From contig NZ_VCNK01000001.1 of NCBI RefSeq assembly GCF_006265095.1, positions 186,001 to 250,000 of the forward strand: a DNA stretch of 64,000 bases. Reading direction: 5' to 3'. Positions 33,881 through 42,090 of the stretch are shown piece after piece. The notes beneath the pieces were generated by a model, which was not told the origin of the DNA, did not search any database, and saw only the letters and a list, made by a program, of their open reading frames with translations. Source of the stretch: Phaeobacter sp. B1627 (lineage in GTDB: Bacteria; Pseudomonadota; Alphaproteobacteria; Rhodobacterales; Rhodobacteraceae). How positions within the stretch are numbered: position 1 is the stretch's first letter; every line of letters starts with the position of its first letter. Made by a program: the position numbers and the translations under genes.

Positions 33881-34195
33881 AAGCCGGCTGAGGTTCCGAC
33901 CCTTCGGCGGTGACTGGCGACCATGGGGGGCTTGGAAAACCTGTGGTTGCGGCACGGAAATCCTGTATGACAGGGCCAGCCGGTGGAAGATGGGTCTGGG
34001 ATGTCATGGGAATATGGGCGAGCGCGCCACAAAAGCGTCGCATATGGCTTGACCATCCCGATGATTCCTCCTAAACGCATCCAACCAGTTTTCGGGCGCA
34101 GCCAATGGCAGCGCCCTTGTAATTTGGCGACTGATTCGAGTGGGCCAGGCAGGCCCCGCGAGGATCGGGACGCCGCAGATACGAAGGATAACACC
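33881..34195. other. meaB-rpmB spacer
   Basis: 315 bases without a gene. It contains the likely rpmB promoter and a roughly 110-base rpmB leader; I see no obvious terminator for meaB. Confidence 0.5.
34049..34077 (+). promoter_or_regulatory. Candidate sigma-70 promoter for rpmB
   Basis: TTGACC, a 17-base spacer, then TAAACG. This predicts a start site near 34084 and a leader of about 110 bases to the rpmB ATG. Confidence 0.4.
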
Positions 34196-34486
34196 ATGTC
34201 GCGCCGTTGCGAACTGACCGGAAAAGGCCCGATGACTGGCAACAATGTCAGCCACGCTAAAAACAGAACCAGACGGCGGTTTTTGCCGAACCTGAACGAT
34301 GTCACCCTGCAGTCCGAGACACTCGGTCGTGGCGTGAAGCTGCGCATTTCCGCAGCGGCTCTGCGTTCGGTGGATCACCGTGGCGGTCTGGATGCTTTCC
34401 TGGCGAAAGCCAAAGACGACGAACTGTCTGACAGCGCTCTGAAAATCAAAAAAGAGATCGCCAAGGCGCAGGCCGTACAGGCCTGA
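34196..34486 (+). CDS. rpmB: 50S ribosomal protein L28
   Basis: 96 aa, the usual alphaproteobacterial length. '[33 protein letters not shown]' is the L28 N terminus, with a single Cys of the often four-Cys zinc motif. GAAGGATAACACC before the ATG is a good ribosome-binding site. It is monocistronic here, with a terminator about 30 bases after the stop. Confidence 0.98.
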   Translation: MSRRCELTGKGPMTGNNVSHAKNRTRRRFLPNLNDVTLQSETLGRGVKLRISAAALRSVDHRGGLDAFLAKAKDDELSDSALKIKKEIAKAQAVQA

Positions 34487-34516
34487 TCTCTTTCGGCCCT
34501 GCCTGAAGATCTTTTG

Positions 34517-34548
34517 GACCGCCGTGCGTGTAACGCCTGGCGGTCTTT
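34517..34548 (+). terminator. Terminator after rpmB
   Basis: GACCGCC pairs with GGCGGTC around a 15-base loop and is followed by TTTG. The stem is sound but the T-run is short. Confidence 0.55.
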
Positions 34549-34630
34549 GCGTCTGCGTGCTGAGCTTTTGTCTAGGTCGGCCACGCCCTAGGTTCGGCCC
34601 CAGATAAAACCCGTCCGTGTTCAAAGCCCA

Positions 34631-34687
34631 GCCTCAAGAAACCAGCCGCGCGAAACTGGCCTCAGGAAACCGGCCTCACGAAAACAG
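34631..34687. repeat. 13-15-bp tandem array, 4 copies
   Basis: GCCTCAAGAAACCAG, CCGCGCGAAACTG, GCCTCAGGAAACCG, GCCTCACGAAAACAG. It lies between rpmB and the secreted Cys protein gene, upstream of the latter's start. Confidence 0.7.
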
Positions 34688-34758
34688 AGCGACACTTTGC
34701 CCCGGCCCCATCGCTTGGGACTTGAGGCCTGAGCCGCTTCCTGTGATATCTGGCGGCG

Positions 34759-35103
34759 ATGATCCTGTTTCGACGCTATATCGGCCTCATTCTTGCGGCA
34801 GCGATTCTGGTCACCGGTCACAGCGCCCTGGCCGGCCGGTTTGCGCGGGACGCAACCGGGCAGGTTGTCCTGTGCACGGGCAGTGGCCCGGTCAGCGTCC
34901 GTGTCGACGAAGACGGCAACCCCACGGGGCCACCGCATTTCTGCCCGGACTGTATCACCCATCTCCTTGACCTGGTTCAGGATCGAACCGCAGCGCCAGC
35001 CCCCTGTGGCGCCCTGCGGCAGGCGATATACCCGGCTCCGCGCGCGCAGTGGTGCGTCGCGTCTGAGCGCTCGGCCCGCGCGCGCGCGCCGCCGCAGGTT
35101 TGA
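34759..35103 (+). CDS. Exported cysteine-containing protein beside copper chaperone gene
   Basis: 114 aa. Signal peptide 'LILAAAILVTGHSALAG' then 'DATGQVVLCTGSGPVSVRVDEDGNPTGPPHFCPDCITHL'. The 'VLCTG...PHFCPDC' pattern resembles DUF2946-like proteins that I associate with copper loci; I am not certain of the family. The three Cys and one His could bind Cu. The PCu(A)C chaperone gene follows 72 bases downstream. The C-terminal Arg/Ala-rich tail looks degenerate. Confidence 0.7.
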   Translation: MILFRRYIGLILAAAILVTGHSALAGRFARDATGQVVLCTGSGPVSVRVDEDGNPTGPPHFCPDCITHLLDLVQDRTAAPAPCGALRQAIYPAPRAQWCVASERSARARAPPQV

Positions 35104-35175
35104 TCCCACAGGTTTTCGATCTGAACGGCACCTCTGTGCCGGGTCAACACTCCCCATTTCTCAAGGAGACATCCG

Positions 35176-35691
35176 ATGTCTTTCAAATCCTTCGTTCTGT
35201 CCGCTGTGACCACTCTTGCTCTTGCCACGTCCGCCTCGGCCGAAATGGCACATATGATGGTCGCGGACGCCTATGCGCGCGCATCAAACAAGATGGCGGG
35301 CGCGGCTTTCATGGAAATTATCAACCACACAGGCGTCGATGACCGCCTGATCGACGTCCGGTCCGACGTGGCCAAGCGTGTTCAGCTCCACACCCACAAG
35401 GAAGACGCCAATGGGGTGATGAAGATGATGCATGTGGAGGCGGGCTTTGCCATTGCGGCCGGTGAAACGCACCTCCTGCAGCGGGGCGGCGATCACGTGA
35501 TGTTCATGGGCCTCACCCGCGAACTGAAGGACGGCGACATGGTCAATGTGACGCTGGTCTTTGACAAAGCGGGAGAGGTTGCCGTTCAGATCCCCGTCGA
35601 TATGGAGCGTCAACCGGATGCGGCGCATGGTGGCCACGGCTCTCATGACGCCCACGACGGTCATGAGGATCACAGCAGCCATTCCAACTGA
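35176..35691 (+). CDS. Periplasmic copper chaperone PCu(A)C
   Basis: 171 aa. Signal peptide 'SFVLSAVTTLALATSASA', then the PCu(A)C fold with Cu(I)-binding pattern: 'VQLHTHKEDANGVMKMM' and 'GETHLLQRGGDHVMFMGL' supply the His/Met ligands. The tail is a His-rich string (HGGHGSHDAHDGHEDHSSH), as in relatives where it adds Cu(II) sites. The family delivers copper to the Cu-A centre of cytochrome c oxidase together with Sco; no sco gene is visible here. GGAGAC upstream supports the ATG. Confidence 0.93.
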   Translation: MSFKSFVLSAVTTLALATSASAEMAHMMVADAYARASNKMAGAAFMEIINHTGVDDRLIDVRSDVAKRVQLHTHKEDANGVMKMMHVEAGFAIAAGETHLLQRGGDHVMFMGLTRELKDGDMVNVTLVFDKAGEVAVQIPVDMERQPDAAHGGHGSHDAHDGHEDHSSHSN

Positions 35692-35715
35692 CGGGACCAC
35701 GGAATTCAATACTGC

Positions 35716-35748
35716 ACAGCCCTGCGGGATCGTGGGGCTGTTTGCTTT
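35716..35748 (+). terminator. Terminator after the copper chaperone gene
   Basis: ACAGCCC pairs with GGGCTGT around a 12-base loop, followed by TTGCTTT. The rest of the gap to lysR (to 35970) holds no gene; a run of nine G lies near 35900. Confidence 0.65.
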
Positions 35749-35970
35749 GGCGGCCTCTGTGTCGACCGACCTCAGGACCGACAGCGCCGGGAGGTCGGAA
35801 TATCATATCGGAGGCCCCTCCTATGCGCAAAGGCCGGGCACGGAGGACTTGCAAGACATGGGACTTTGATGGCTGTCTCGACGGGCTGGAGGCTGCCGCG
35901 GGGGGGGGCTGCACCGTAAACTGGCTGCGAGATGAATTGGCGCGAGATTCGGGGCGCGAGATTCCGGCTG

Positions 35971-36936
35971 TCAGCTGTCGATCACGCACAATTCTCCGGC
36001 AAGCCAGGGCAGCCGGTTGATGGCCGGTGTGATCATCTGACTTTGCACCAGACGCCGCATGGTTCCGGCGACTTCTACGGGGACTGTATCGGGCCAGTCG
36101 GATTGGGAAAAAAGCGATATCCGCCGCGAGAAACCGGTGAACGGCAGCGCAAAGACGTCGATATCATCATGGAAACGCAGCGCCCGCATATAGCCGAGCG
36201 GTGTGGTGATGGCCCAACCGATCCGGCGCGCGACCATTGCCATCAGGGCAAGATGTGACCCGATTTCAAACCGGTCGTCAAAATCGACCTTGTTGCGGTT
36301 GAGGTGAGATTCGATCTGTTGCGAGATCAGTTGATCCCGGGCGTAGCGCAGCAGCGGCAGGTGGTTCAGCTGGTTGCCCATATCGTCCGGATCGGTAATG
36401 CAGCCGCGCGGCGCGACAAGTATGAAGGGATCCTCGACCAGCGGATATTCGGTCACCGTGTTGCGCAACTCGCCAGTCGAGGCGGCAATTCCGATATGCA
36501 GCTCTTTATTTTCCATCCCCCGGTAAATGTCGTGGCTGGAGGCGGTGACCATTTTGAAGCGGCATTTGGTGAGGCTATCGGCAAGAATGGTGGCCAGCCG
36601 GGGGGTCAGATCGTTGTCGAAATCATCGATCAGCCCCAGAGACAGGGCCGGGAGGTGCGACAGGTCCATGACCGTCAATTCGCTCTGGGCCAAGCGCAGT
36701 TCGCTCAGCACCGCTTGTGTCCGTGTCAGAAAATTGCGCCCTGCAGCCGTCAGAACCATCGGTCTGCGACCGTGATCGACTAGATCAGACCCGAGCGCTT
36801 TTTCAAGATTTCGAAGTTGTTGACTTACAGCAGGCTGGCTGAGGCCAGTGATATATGCCGCCTGCGCGACAGATCCGGATTTCGCCAATGCTTCAAATAC
36901 TTCGAGCCCCCGAAGTGTGACGCCTTTCATAAGCAT
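35971..36936 (-). CDS. LysR-family transcriptional regulator
   Basis: 321 aa. N-terminal winged HTH 'GLEVFEALAKSGSVAQAAYITGLSQPAVSQQLRNLEKALG' (residues about 8-48) and a periplasmic-binding-like effector domain, e.g. 'LSLGLIDDFDNDLTPRLATILADSL' and 'GIAASTGELRNTVTEYPLVEDPFILVAP'. Target and ligand are unknown: its neighbours are a copper operon (convergent) and a small exported protein. TTGGAG seven bases before the ATG at 36936 selects that start over the frame start at 37032. The upstream DNA is unusually AT-rich. Confidence 0.92.
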   Translation of the reverse strand: MLMKGVTLRGLEVFEALAKSGSVAQAAYITGLSQPAVSQQLRNLEKALGSDLVDHGRRPMVLTAAGRNFLTRTQAVLSELRLAQSELTVMDLSHLPALSLGLIDDFDNDLTPRLATILADSLTKCRFKMVTASSHDIYRGMENKELHIGIAASTGELRNTVTEYPLVEDPFILVAPRGCITDPDDMGNQLNHLPLLRYARDQLISQQIESHLNRNKVDFDDRFEIGSHLALMAMVARRIGWAITTPLGYMRALRFHDDIDVFALPFTGFSRRISLFSQSDWPDTVPVEVAGTMRRLVQSQMITPAINRLPWLAGELCVIDS

Positions 36937-37182
36937 GTATAGGCTCCAAAAAATTATAATTGCAAACTCCGTCACATGAAACTTATGCCGGGGTGAGTTG
37001 TTGCACTCGGAACCATGTGGGTTTCCCCACAAACATACAATAATACTTGATCTTTATTTTTATTTTATTGGTTTGAAAAGAGAAAATTCGTATTCTGGAA
37101 AATTTGGCTGCCAAATTTGGCTTTCCAAAATGGAATTATGCGAATGCCCGAAAAATTAACTATTTAGATTCGGTCGGGTCCC
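36937..37182. promoter_or_regulatory. AT-rich upstream region of lysR-type gene
   Basis: About 245 bases, with 37035-37165 conspicuously AT-rich compared with everything around it. It includes a TGTGGG-TTTC-CCCACA hairpin (37016-37031) and a repeated ATTTGGCT flanked by GGAAA/TTTCC (about 37102-37131). It is a likely promoter and regulator-binding region, or a fragment of foreign DNA. No gene is visible. Confidence 0.45.
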
Positions 37183-37217
37183 ACCGCAATTTCAGCCGCA
37201 ATTTCAGCCGCAAATAC
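37183..37217. repeat. 12-bp tandem array, about 3 copies, spanning a stop codon
   Basis: ACCGCAATTTC, AGCCGCAATTTC, AGCCGCAAATAC. The minus-strand stop codon of the adjacent small exported protein (37204-37206) lies within the array, so each TTTCAGC unit carries a stop triplet on the minus strand. Confidence 0.75.
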
Positions 37218-37536
37218 GCTCCGCATCGGTGCCGAATACCTGATATTTTCGCCACAGCGCTTCGTCCCGGTTTCTGACAGACTGGCGGGCCTCCTGGGCG
37301 CGGTGGGGATCTTCAAACCAGGAGGCTACTGTGCGCTGTTCCGAGCGGGTCAGCCGTTGCTCGGCAACCTGTCCGATACAGTGGCAGAGGCGCGTCTGAG
37401 CCGCGCCGCGCGAGGAGCTGAGACAGGCGCGCTCGATCGTGCCGGCTTCGGCGATGGAGGAGGTCAGCGCGGCGGTGAGGCAGGCGCAGATGCACAGAAC
37501 ACGAGATGAACGAAACACGGGACCAACACTCTCCAT
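37204..37536 (-). CDS. Conserved exported cysteine protein (often labelled 'arginine transporter' in Rhodobacterales)
   Basis: 110 aa. A hydrophobic N-terminal signal 'RVLCICACLTAALTSSIAEA' precedes 'GTIERACLSSSRGAAQTRLCHCIGQVAEQRLTRSEQRTVASWFEDPHRAQEARQS'. I recognise this small family from Rhodobacterales; the common label arginine transporter is not supported by anything in the sequence, which has no transport helices. Four Cys in the mature part could form two disulfides. The start at 37536 is the best signal-peptide start; no strong Shine-Dalgarno was seen. Confidence 0.75.
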   Translation of the reverse strand: MESVGPVFRSSRVLCICACLTAALTSSIAEAGTIERACLSSSRGAAQTRLCHCIGQVAEQRLTRSEQRTVASWFEDPHRAQEARQSVRNRDEALWRKYQVFGTDAERICG

Positions 37537-37720
37537 ATTGCAAGACGCGCAACCGCGCCGGATTTGGCGCCCATATTCCATATTTCGAAGGGTGAATTCA
37601 ATGCTCGGGGCCGGTGTCGGCCCTGCTGTGCCGCAGGGTCACCACCGGGATGCCTTTTGTAGAGCACGAAGCGCATGATCCACCTTGACCAAAGGCAAAA
37701 TCCCAATCATATGCGCTTGC

Positions 37721-39520
37721 ATGACAGAGCTCTCAAAGATCCGCAATTTCTCCATCGTCGCTCACATCGACCACGGTAAATCCACGCTTGCTGACCGCCT
37801 GATCCAGTCGACAGGGACGGTGCAGGATCGCGACATGAAAGAGCAATTGCTCGACGCGATGGATATCGAGAGGGAGCGGGGCATCACCATCAAGGCGAAC
37901 ACCGTCCGTATCGACTACGAAGCCGACGATGGTGAGCACTATGTGCTGAACCTCATCGATACGCCCGGTCACGTCGACTTTGCCTATGAGGTGTCGCGGT
38001 CCATGCGTGCGGTTGAGGGCTCCCTGCTGGTGGTCGACTCGACGCAGGGTGTGGAGGCGCAGACCCTGGCCAACGTGTATCAGGCCATCGACGCCGATCA
38101 TGAAATCGTTCCTGTCCTGAACAAGATCGACCTGCCAGCATCGGAATGCGACCGGGTGGCCGAGCAGATCGAAGATGTCATTGGCATCGATGCGTCGGAT
38201 GCGATCCGGGTCTCGGCAAAGACCGGCATCGGCATCAAGGAAACGCTCGAAGCGATTGTCACACGCCTGCCTGCGCCGACCGGCGAACGCGATGCCCCGC
38301 TTCGGGCGATGCTGGTCGATAGCTGGTATGACGCCTATCTCGGTGTGATCGTGCTGGTGCGGATTATGGACGGCGTTCTGAAAAAGAACGATCAAATCAA
38401 GATGATGCAGACCGGTGCGCGCTACGGTGTCGACCGTATCGGCGTGTTTCGCCCCGCGATGCAGGTGGTCGACGAATTGGGGCCGGGCGAAATCGGCTTC
38501 ATCACCGCGTCGATCAAGCAGGTGCGCGACACCAAGGTGGGGGACACGATCACCCACGAACGCAAAGGCGCCGAAACAGCCCTGCCGGGCTTCAAGCCCT
38601 CTGTGCCGGTGGTCTTCTGTGGCCTCTTCCCGGTCGACAGTTCCGAGTTCGAGGACCTGCGGGATGCGATCGAGAAACTGGCCCTGAACGATGCGTCTTT
38701 CTCCTACGAGATGGAGACGTCGGCGGCGCTGGGGTTCGGTTTCCGCTGCGGCTTCCTCGGGCTCTTGCATCTCGAAGTGATCCGCGACCGGATCGAGCGC
38801 GAATATAATATCGACCTGATTACGACGGCCCCGTCGGTGGTGTATCACCTCTTCATGAAAGACGGGGAGATGCTGGAATTGCACAACCCGGCCGACATGC
38901 CGGATCTGTCAAAGGTGGATCACCTCGAAGAGCCTCGGATCAAGGCGACCATCCTGGTTCCGGACGACTATCTGGGCGATGTGCTGAAGCTGTGCCAGGA
39001 CCGCCGCGGTATTCAGATGGACCTGTCCTATGCCGGGTCTCGCGCCATGGTTGTGTACGATCTGCCGCTGAACGAGGTGGTTTTTGACTTTTATGACCGG
39101 TTGAAGTCGGTCACCAAGGGCTATGCGTCTTTTGACTATCAGATGATTGGCTACCGCGAGGACAATCTGGTCAAGATGTCGGTTCTGGTGAACGATGAAC
39201 CGGTGGATGCGCTTTCGACCATGGTACACCGGGACCGGGCAGAGCAGCGCGGCCGGGCGATGTGCGAAAAGCTCAAGGATCTGATCCCGCGCCATATGTT
39301 CAAGATCCCGATCCAGGCCGCCATTGGTGGCAAGGTGATCGCACGGGAAACGCTGTCGGCATTGCGCAAGGATGTGACCGCCAAATGCTACGGTGGCGAT
39401 GCAACCCGAAAGCGCAAGCTGCTGGACAAGCAGAAAGCGGGTAAAAAGAAGATGCGCCAATTCGGCCGGGTCGAGATCCCGCAAGAAGCCTTTATCTCGG
39501 CGTTGAAAATGGATGATTAA
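37721..39520 (+). CDS. lepA: Elongation factor 4 (LepA)
   Basis: 599 aa translational GTPase acting on stalled or slow ribosomes. G1 '[15 protein letters not shown]', G2/G3 '[11 protein letters not shown]' and '[15 protein letters not shown]', G4 'NKIDLPAS' and the LepA-specific C-terminal domain '[36 protein letters not shown]' are intact. No Shine-Dalgarno precedes the ATG. TTGACC at 37685 lies about 36 bases before it, so the mRNA may be nearly leaderless. The often-linked signal peptidase gene is not here. Confidence 0.97.
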   Translation: MTELSKIRNFSIVAHIDHGKSTLADRLIQSTGTVQDRDMKEQLLDAMDIERERGITIKANTVRIDYEADDGEHYVLNLIDTPGHVDFAYEVSRSMRAVEGSLLVVDSTQGVEAQTLANVYQAIDADHEIVPVLNKIDLPASECDRVAEQIEDVIGIDASDAIRVSAKTGIGIKETLEAIVTRLPAPTGERDAPLRAMLVDSWYDAYLGVIVLVRIMDGVLKKNDQIKMMQTGARYGVDRIGVFRPAMQVVDELGPGEIGFITASIKQVRDTKVGDTITHERKGAETALPGFKPSVPVVFCGLFPVDSSEFEDLRDAIEKLALNDASFSYEMETSAALGFGFRCGFLGLLHLEVIRDRIEREYNIDLITTAPSVVYHLFMKDGEMLELHNPADMPDLSKVDHLEEPRIKATILVPDDYLGDVLKLCQDRRGIQMDLSYAGSRAMVVYDLPLNEVVFDFYDRLKSVTKGYASFDYQMIGYREDNLVKMSVLVNDEPVDALSTMVHRDRAEQRGRAMCEKLKDLIPRHMFKIPIQAAIGGKVIARETLSALRKDVTAKCYGGDATRKRKLLDKQKAGKKKMRQFGRVEIPQEAFISALKMDD

Positions 39521-39526
39521 GTAGGA

Positions 39527-39551
39527 GGCCCGCATCAGCGGGCTTCGTTTT
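39527..39551 (+). terminator. Terminator after lepA
   Basis: GCCCGC-ATCA-GCGGGC hairpin followed by TTCGTTTT, 8 bases after the lepA stop codon. Confidence 0.8.
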
Positions 39552-40152
39552 ATCATCTGATCAAAAAAACGATTATTTCGTTTCCTCGGGAGTCGAATTG
39601 TCGGGATGCGGCGTGTCGAGAGCAGCAGGAGTGAAATTCTCCTCCGCTCGCGGGATCATGCCTGAATCAGATCGGCCCTGAATCAGATCGGCCCTGAATG
39701 AGATTGAGCATGAGTGGGATTTGACGCGAATTGACCGGAAATGAGCGGGCGTCCGCATCAATTCGGTCCTGCGGGGGGATTCTACGCGGTAATACGATCC
39801 TGGGTGGGTCCGGTGAGGCATTCGGAGTGGCCGGGCGGCTTTTCTATCTTTTAACTGGTCTCACCGGTGGTCTGCGGATTTGAGAAAAAATGCGGGGTGA
39901 ACAATCGCGCGCGCTGGCGGAGCGGGGGCCGCGCTCCACATCTGGCGTTTTGAAATGTAAGGCGGCCGCTGTCGTTTTGGCAAAGAGGCTCACAGGACCG
40001 GCCCCGTCCTCCTTGCGACTTTGAATAGCCCGGGCGGTTCGGCGGGGGACAAAATCCGCCATCCCGCGCCGCGCTGCCAATATTCGGAAAACCCCACCTG
40101 TGCGTCATCTCTCGCGGGAAATGGGGGGGAGGCGCTTGCTGCGGAGCCTTGA
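39552..40152. other. Gene-poor interval after lepA
   Basis: About 600 bases. Apart from the array at 39660 I find no supportable gene. Minus-strand open frames at 39573-39821 and 39844-40108 are Arg/Pro/Ser-rich, have no ribosome-binding site, and resemble nothing I know. It could hold decayed coding DNA. Confidence 0.5.
39660..39722. repeat. 15-16-bp tandem array, 3 clear and 1 weak copies
   Basis: GCCTGAATCAGATCG, GCCCTGAATCAGATCG, GCCCTGAATGAGATTG, then a weak AGCATGAGTGGGATTT, in the convergent spacer between lepA and the entericidin gene. Confidence 0.8.
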
Positions 40153-40290
40153 TCAGAGAGAGTTCTGAACGTTCTGCGCCGTGTTGGAGATTGCTTGTCC
40201 GGCCTGTTGCAGGTCGCGACCCGCCCCCTTGGTGGTTTCACAGGCTGCGAGACTCAGGATCATTAATCCAAAAAGAAGCGGGCGGATCAT
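40153..40290 (-). CDS. Entericidin-family small lipoprotein
   Basis: 45 aa. 'MIRPLLFGLMILSLAACETTKGAGRDLQQAGQAISNTAQNVQNSL' can be read in parts: a short signal with lipobox 'LSLAAC' (Cys17), then the entericidin pattern 'TTKGAGRDLQQAGQAISNTA'. Entericidins are tiny membrane lipoproteins of unclear role, in E. coli an antidote/toxin pair; here only one gene is present. GGAGA ten bases before the ATG supports the start, though the open frame continues to 40377. Confidence 0.88.
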   Translation of the reverse strand: MIRPLLFGLMILSLAACETTKGAGRDLQQAGQAISNTAQNVQNSL

Positions 40291-40706
40291 GGGCGGTGTT
40301 TCTCCGTTATGGGATCGGTCGGGCACCCGAAGCTGCTCCGTGTTCGCATAAATCTCTGATTGGCCGGAAAATGGCAAGCGGGATCAGTACAGATCCCCTG
40401 GTGTGATTTCGCGGTCGCAGCGACGTTTTGGCGATGCTTTATCGCCCAAAGGTTGTATGAGTGAGGTAGCATTTATGTGGGTTGGTGGCGCGGGACCGGT
40501 TGGTCGCGAAAGACAGGAGTGAAAGGTCAGGGCGTTGTACCAGCACGCCAGAGGCCGAAAAGCCGGGCGACATGCTGGCCGAAAAGCCGGGCCATATAGG
40601 GCCCGGGTCGGGGCCCTGGAAACAGACCCGCGTCGCAGGGCAGAATGCCCGGGAAAACACCCACACGACGATTGGAATGCTACTGGAGTGCTACGGGAGG
40701 TTGCAC
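40291..40706. other. Divergent spacer, entericidin / TraR-like gene
   Basis: 416 bases with no supportable gene. It contains a 24-bp duplication at 40553-40600, GC-rich palindromes (GGGCCC near 40600-40615) and presumably the promoters of both flanking genes. Confidence 0.5.
40553..40600. repeat. 24-bp tandem repeat, 2 copies
   Basis: Both units start GGCCGAAAAGCCGGGC; the last eight bases differ (GACATGCT versus CATATAGG). Confidence 0.75.
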
Positions 40707-40967
40707 ATGGATTATGTCCTTCAAAGGGAACGTCTTGAGACACGTCTCAGCGCGCTGTCCGCAGGGGTCCTTGCCGGGCAGGGGATTGCAGCATTGACGG
40801 AGGGGTCTGCGACCAACCGGGGGACACGTCTCGGCGCGATCCTGACGGCGCTCGACCGGCTGGAGACAGGCGAATATAGCTATTGCCGGATCTGTGGAGC
40901 GGATATTTCCGCCGATCATCTGATTGCCCATCCGGAGACCCCGTTCTGCGAATCCTGCTTTGGATGA
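40707..40967 (+). CDS. TraR/DksA-type C4 zinc-finger protein
   Basis: 86 aa. A short helical N terminus, then 'LDRLETGEYSYCRICGADISADHLIAHPETPFCESCF', the DksA/TraR zinc finger with all four Cys (CxxC ... CxxC). It lacks the long coiled-coil of DksA itself, so it is closer to TraR-like small members that bind RNA polymerase. GGGAGG six bases before the ATG at 40707 sets the start; the longer open frame upstream is rejected. Confidence 0.88.
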   Translation: MDYVLQRERLETRLSALSAGVLAGQGIAALTEGSATNRGTRLGAILTALDRLETGEYSYCRICGADISADHLIAHPETPFCESCFG

Positions 40968-41292
40968 CAGGCTCTGCCTGACAGCGTGAGGTCGGGGGCA
41001 AGTTCAGATAGCCCGGGTCCAGGGAGCCCAAGTTCAGGGTGGGCGAGACCAGGGAGTCCAAGCGATCGGGCGGCTCAGCGCGTCTCCGGGTGAGGCAGCG
41101 TGACCATGTGCCGCCCGGCGCAGCAGAGGTGGCGATATCCCAGCGATAAATCGACGGTGGCTGCAGGGAGAGCGGCATTTCACAGGTGCGCCAGGGGCAC
41201 ATTGCGTGGCATTGCATCAAAGGGGGCGTTGCCGTGCCGGGCACAATGTGGCAGAACCGCGTGCAAATGCCTGAACATATAGAGTTTAGCAG
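40968..41292. other. Spacer before PCMT-like gene
   Basis: 325 bases without a gene. A roughly 22-bp imperfect repeat (GTCCAGGGAGCCCAAG and GACCAGGGAGTCCAAG) occurs at about 41018 and 41047. I see no clear promoter. Confidence 0.45.
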
Positions 41293-41946
41293 ATGACTGA
41301 TTTCTCCGAGCGCCGCCGAATGATGGTAGACACCCAGATCCGACCGGCTGATGTGACCAAATACCCGATTATCGAAGCGCTTCTGGCTGTCCCGCGCGAG
41401 AATTTCGTGCCCGACTCTCAGGCCGAAGTGGCATATGCCGATCAATGCGTCTCGTTGGGGCAGGATCGGGTTGTGCCCGAGCCGCGCACGCTGGCCAAGA
41501 TGCTGGATGCGCTGGATGTCCGCGCGGACGAGCTGGTGCTGGACGTGGCCTGCGGTCTGGGCTACTCGACCTCGGTCATTGCGCGACTGGCGCAGATGGT
41601 GATCGGCGTCGAAGAGGACGAGACATTCGCATCAGATGCACAGCAGTCGCTGTCCGACAGCAATGCCGACAATGCCATCGTGCATCAGGGGCCGCTGGTG
41701 GACGGGGCGGCCGAGCACGGCCCATATGATGTGATCATCATCGAAGGGGCAGTTGAAGTTGTGCCTGAGGGCCTTCTGGCGCAGCTCAAGGACGGCGGCC
41801 GGATCGCGGCGTTGTTCATGTCCGGCGCATTGGGAGAGGTCAGGATCGGCTACAAGAGCGGTGATCGAATCTCCTGGCGTTTTGAATTCAATGCAGGCGC
41901 GCCGGTGTTGCCTGGTTTTGCCAAAGCGGCTGAATTCGCGCTCTAG
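41293..41946 (+). CDS. Protein-L-isoaspartate O-methyltransferase-like protein
   Basis: 217 aa. The overall PCMT layout is kept: N-terminal 'RRMMVDTQIRPADVTKYPIIEALLAVPRENFVP', SAM-binding 'LVLDVACGLGYSTSVIARLA' and 'VIGVEEDE'. However the active-site block, normally GQTIS.P, reads 'GQDRVVPEP', without the conserved Thr-Ile-Ser. Repair of isoaspartate is therefore doubtful. It sits directly upstream of tolC and the PopZ-like gene in the same direction. Confidence 0.83.
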   Translation: MTDFSERRRMMVDTQIRPADVTKYPIIEALLAVPRENFVPDSQAEVAYADQCVSLGQDRVVPEPRTLAKMLDALDVRADELVLDVACGLGYSTSVIARLAQMVIGVEEDETFASDAQQSLSDSNADNAIVHQGPLVDGAAEHGPYDVIIIEGAVEVVPEGLLAQLKDGGRIAALFMSGALGEVRIGYKSGDRISWRFEFNAGAPVLPGFAKAAEFAL

Positions 41947-42090
41947 CTGCCTCCGAAAGTGTCGTGTGCCCGTGTTTTTGAGTGGTAATTCAAGGCTGCC
42001 CCTTTTCAACTTCATGTGACATTCACATATGTCAGTCGCAATGACACCGTAAAATGGGTCCGAAGACCCCAAACAGACTGAGGCGACAGT

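Noticed and set aside
35823-36020. A 65-codon plus-strand frame with a good GGAGG before its ATG
   Set aside because: It overlaps lysR by 50 bases, is Arg/Cys-rich, contains a nine-G run and resembles no protein; the ribosome-binding-site match is probably chance.
39573-39821. An 82-codon minus-strand frame covering the array at 39660
   Set aside because: Its open reading is produced by the 16-bp repeat; no ribosome-binding site or homology was recognised.
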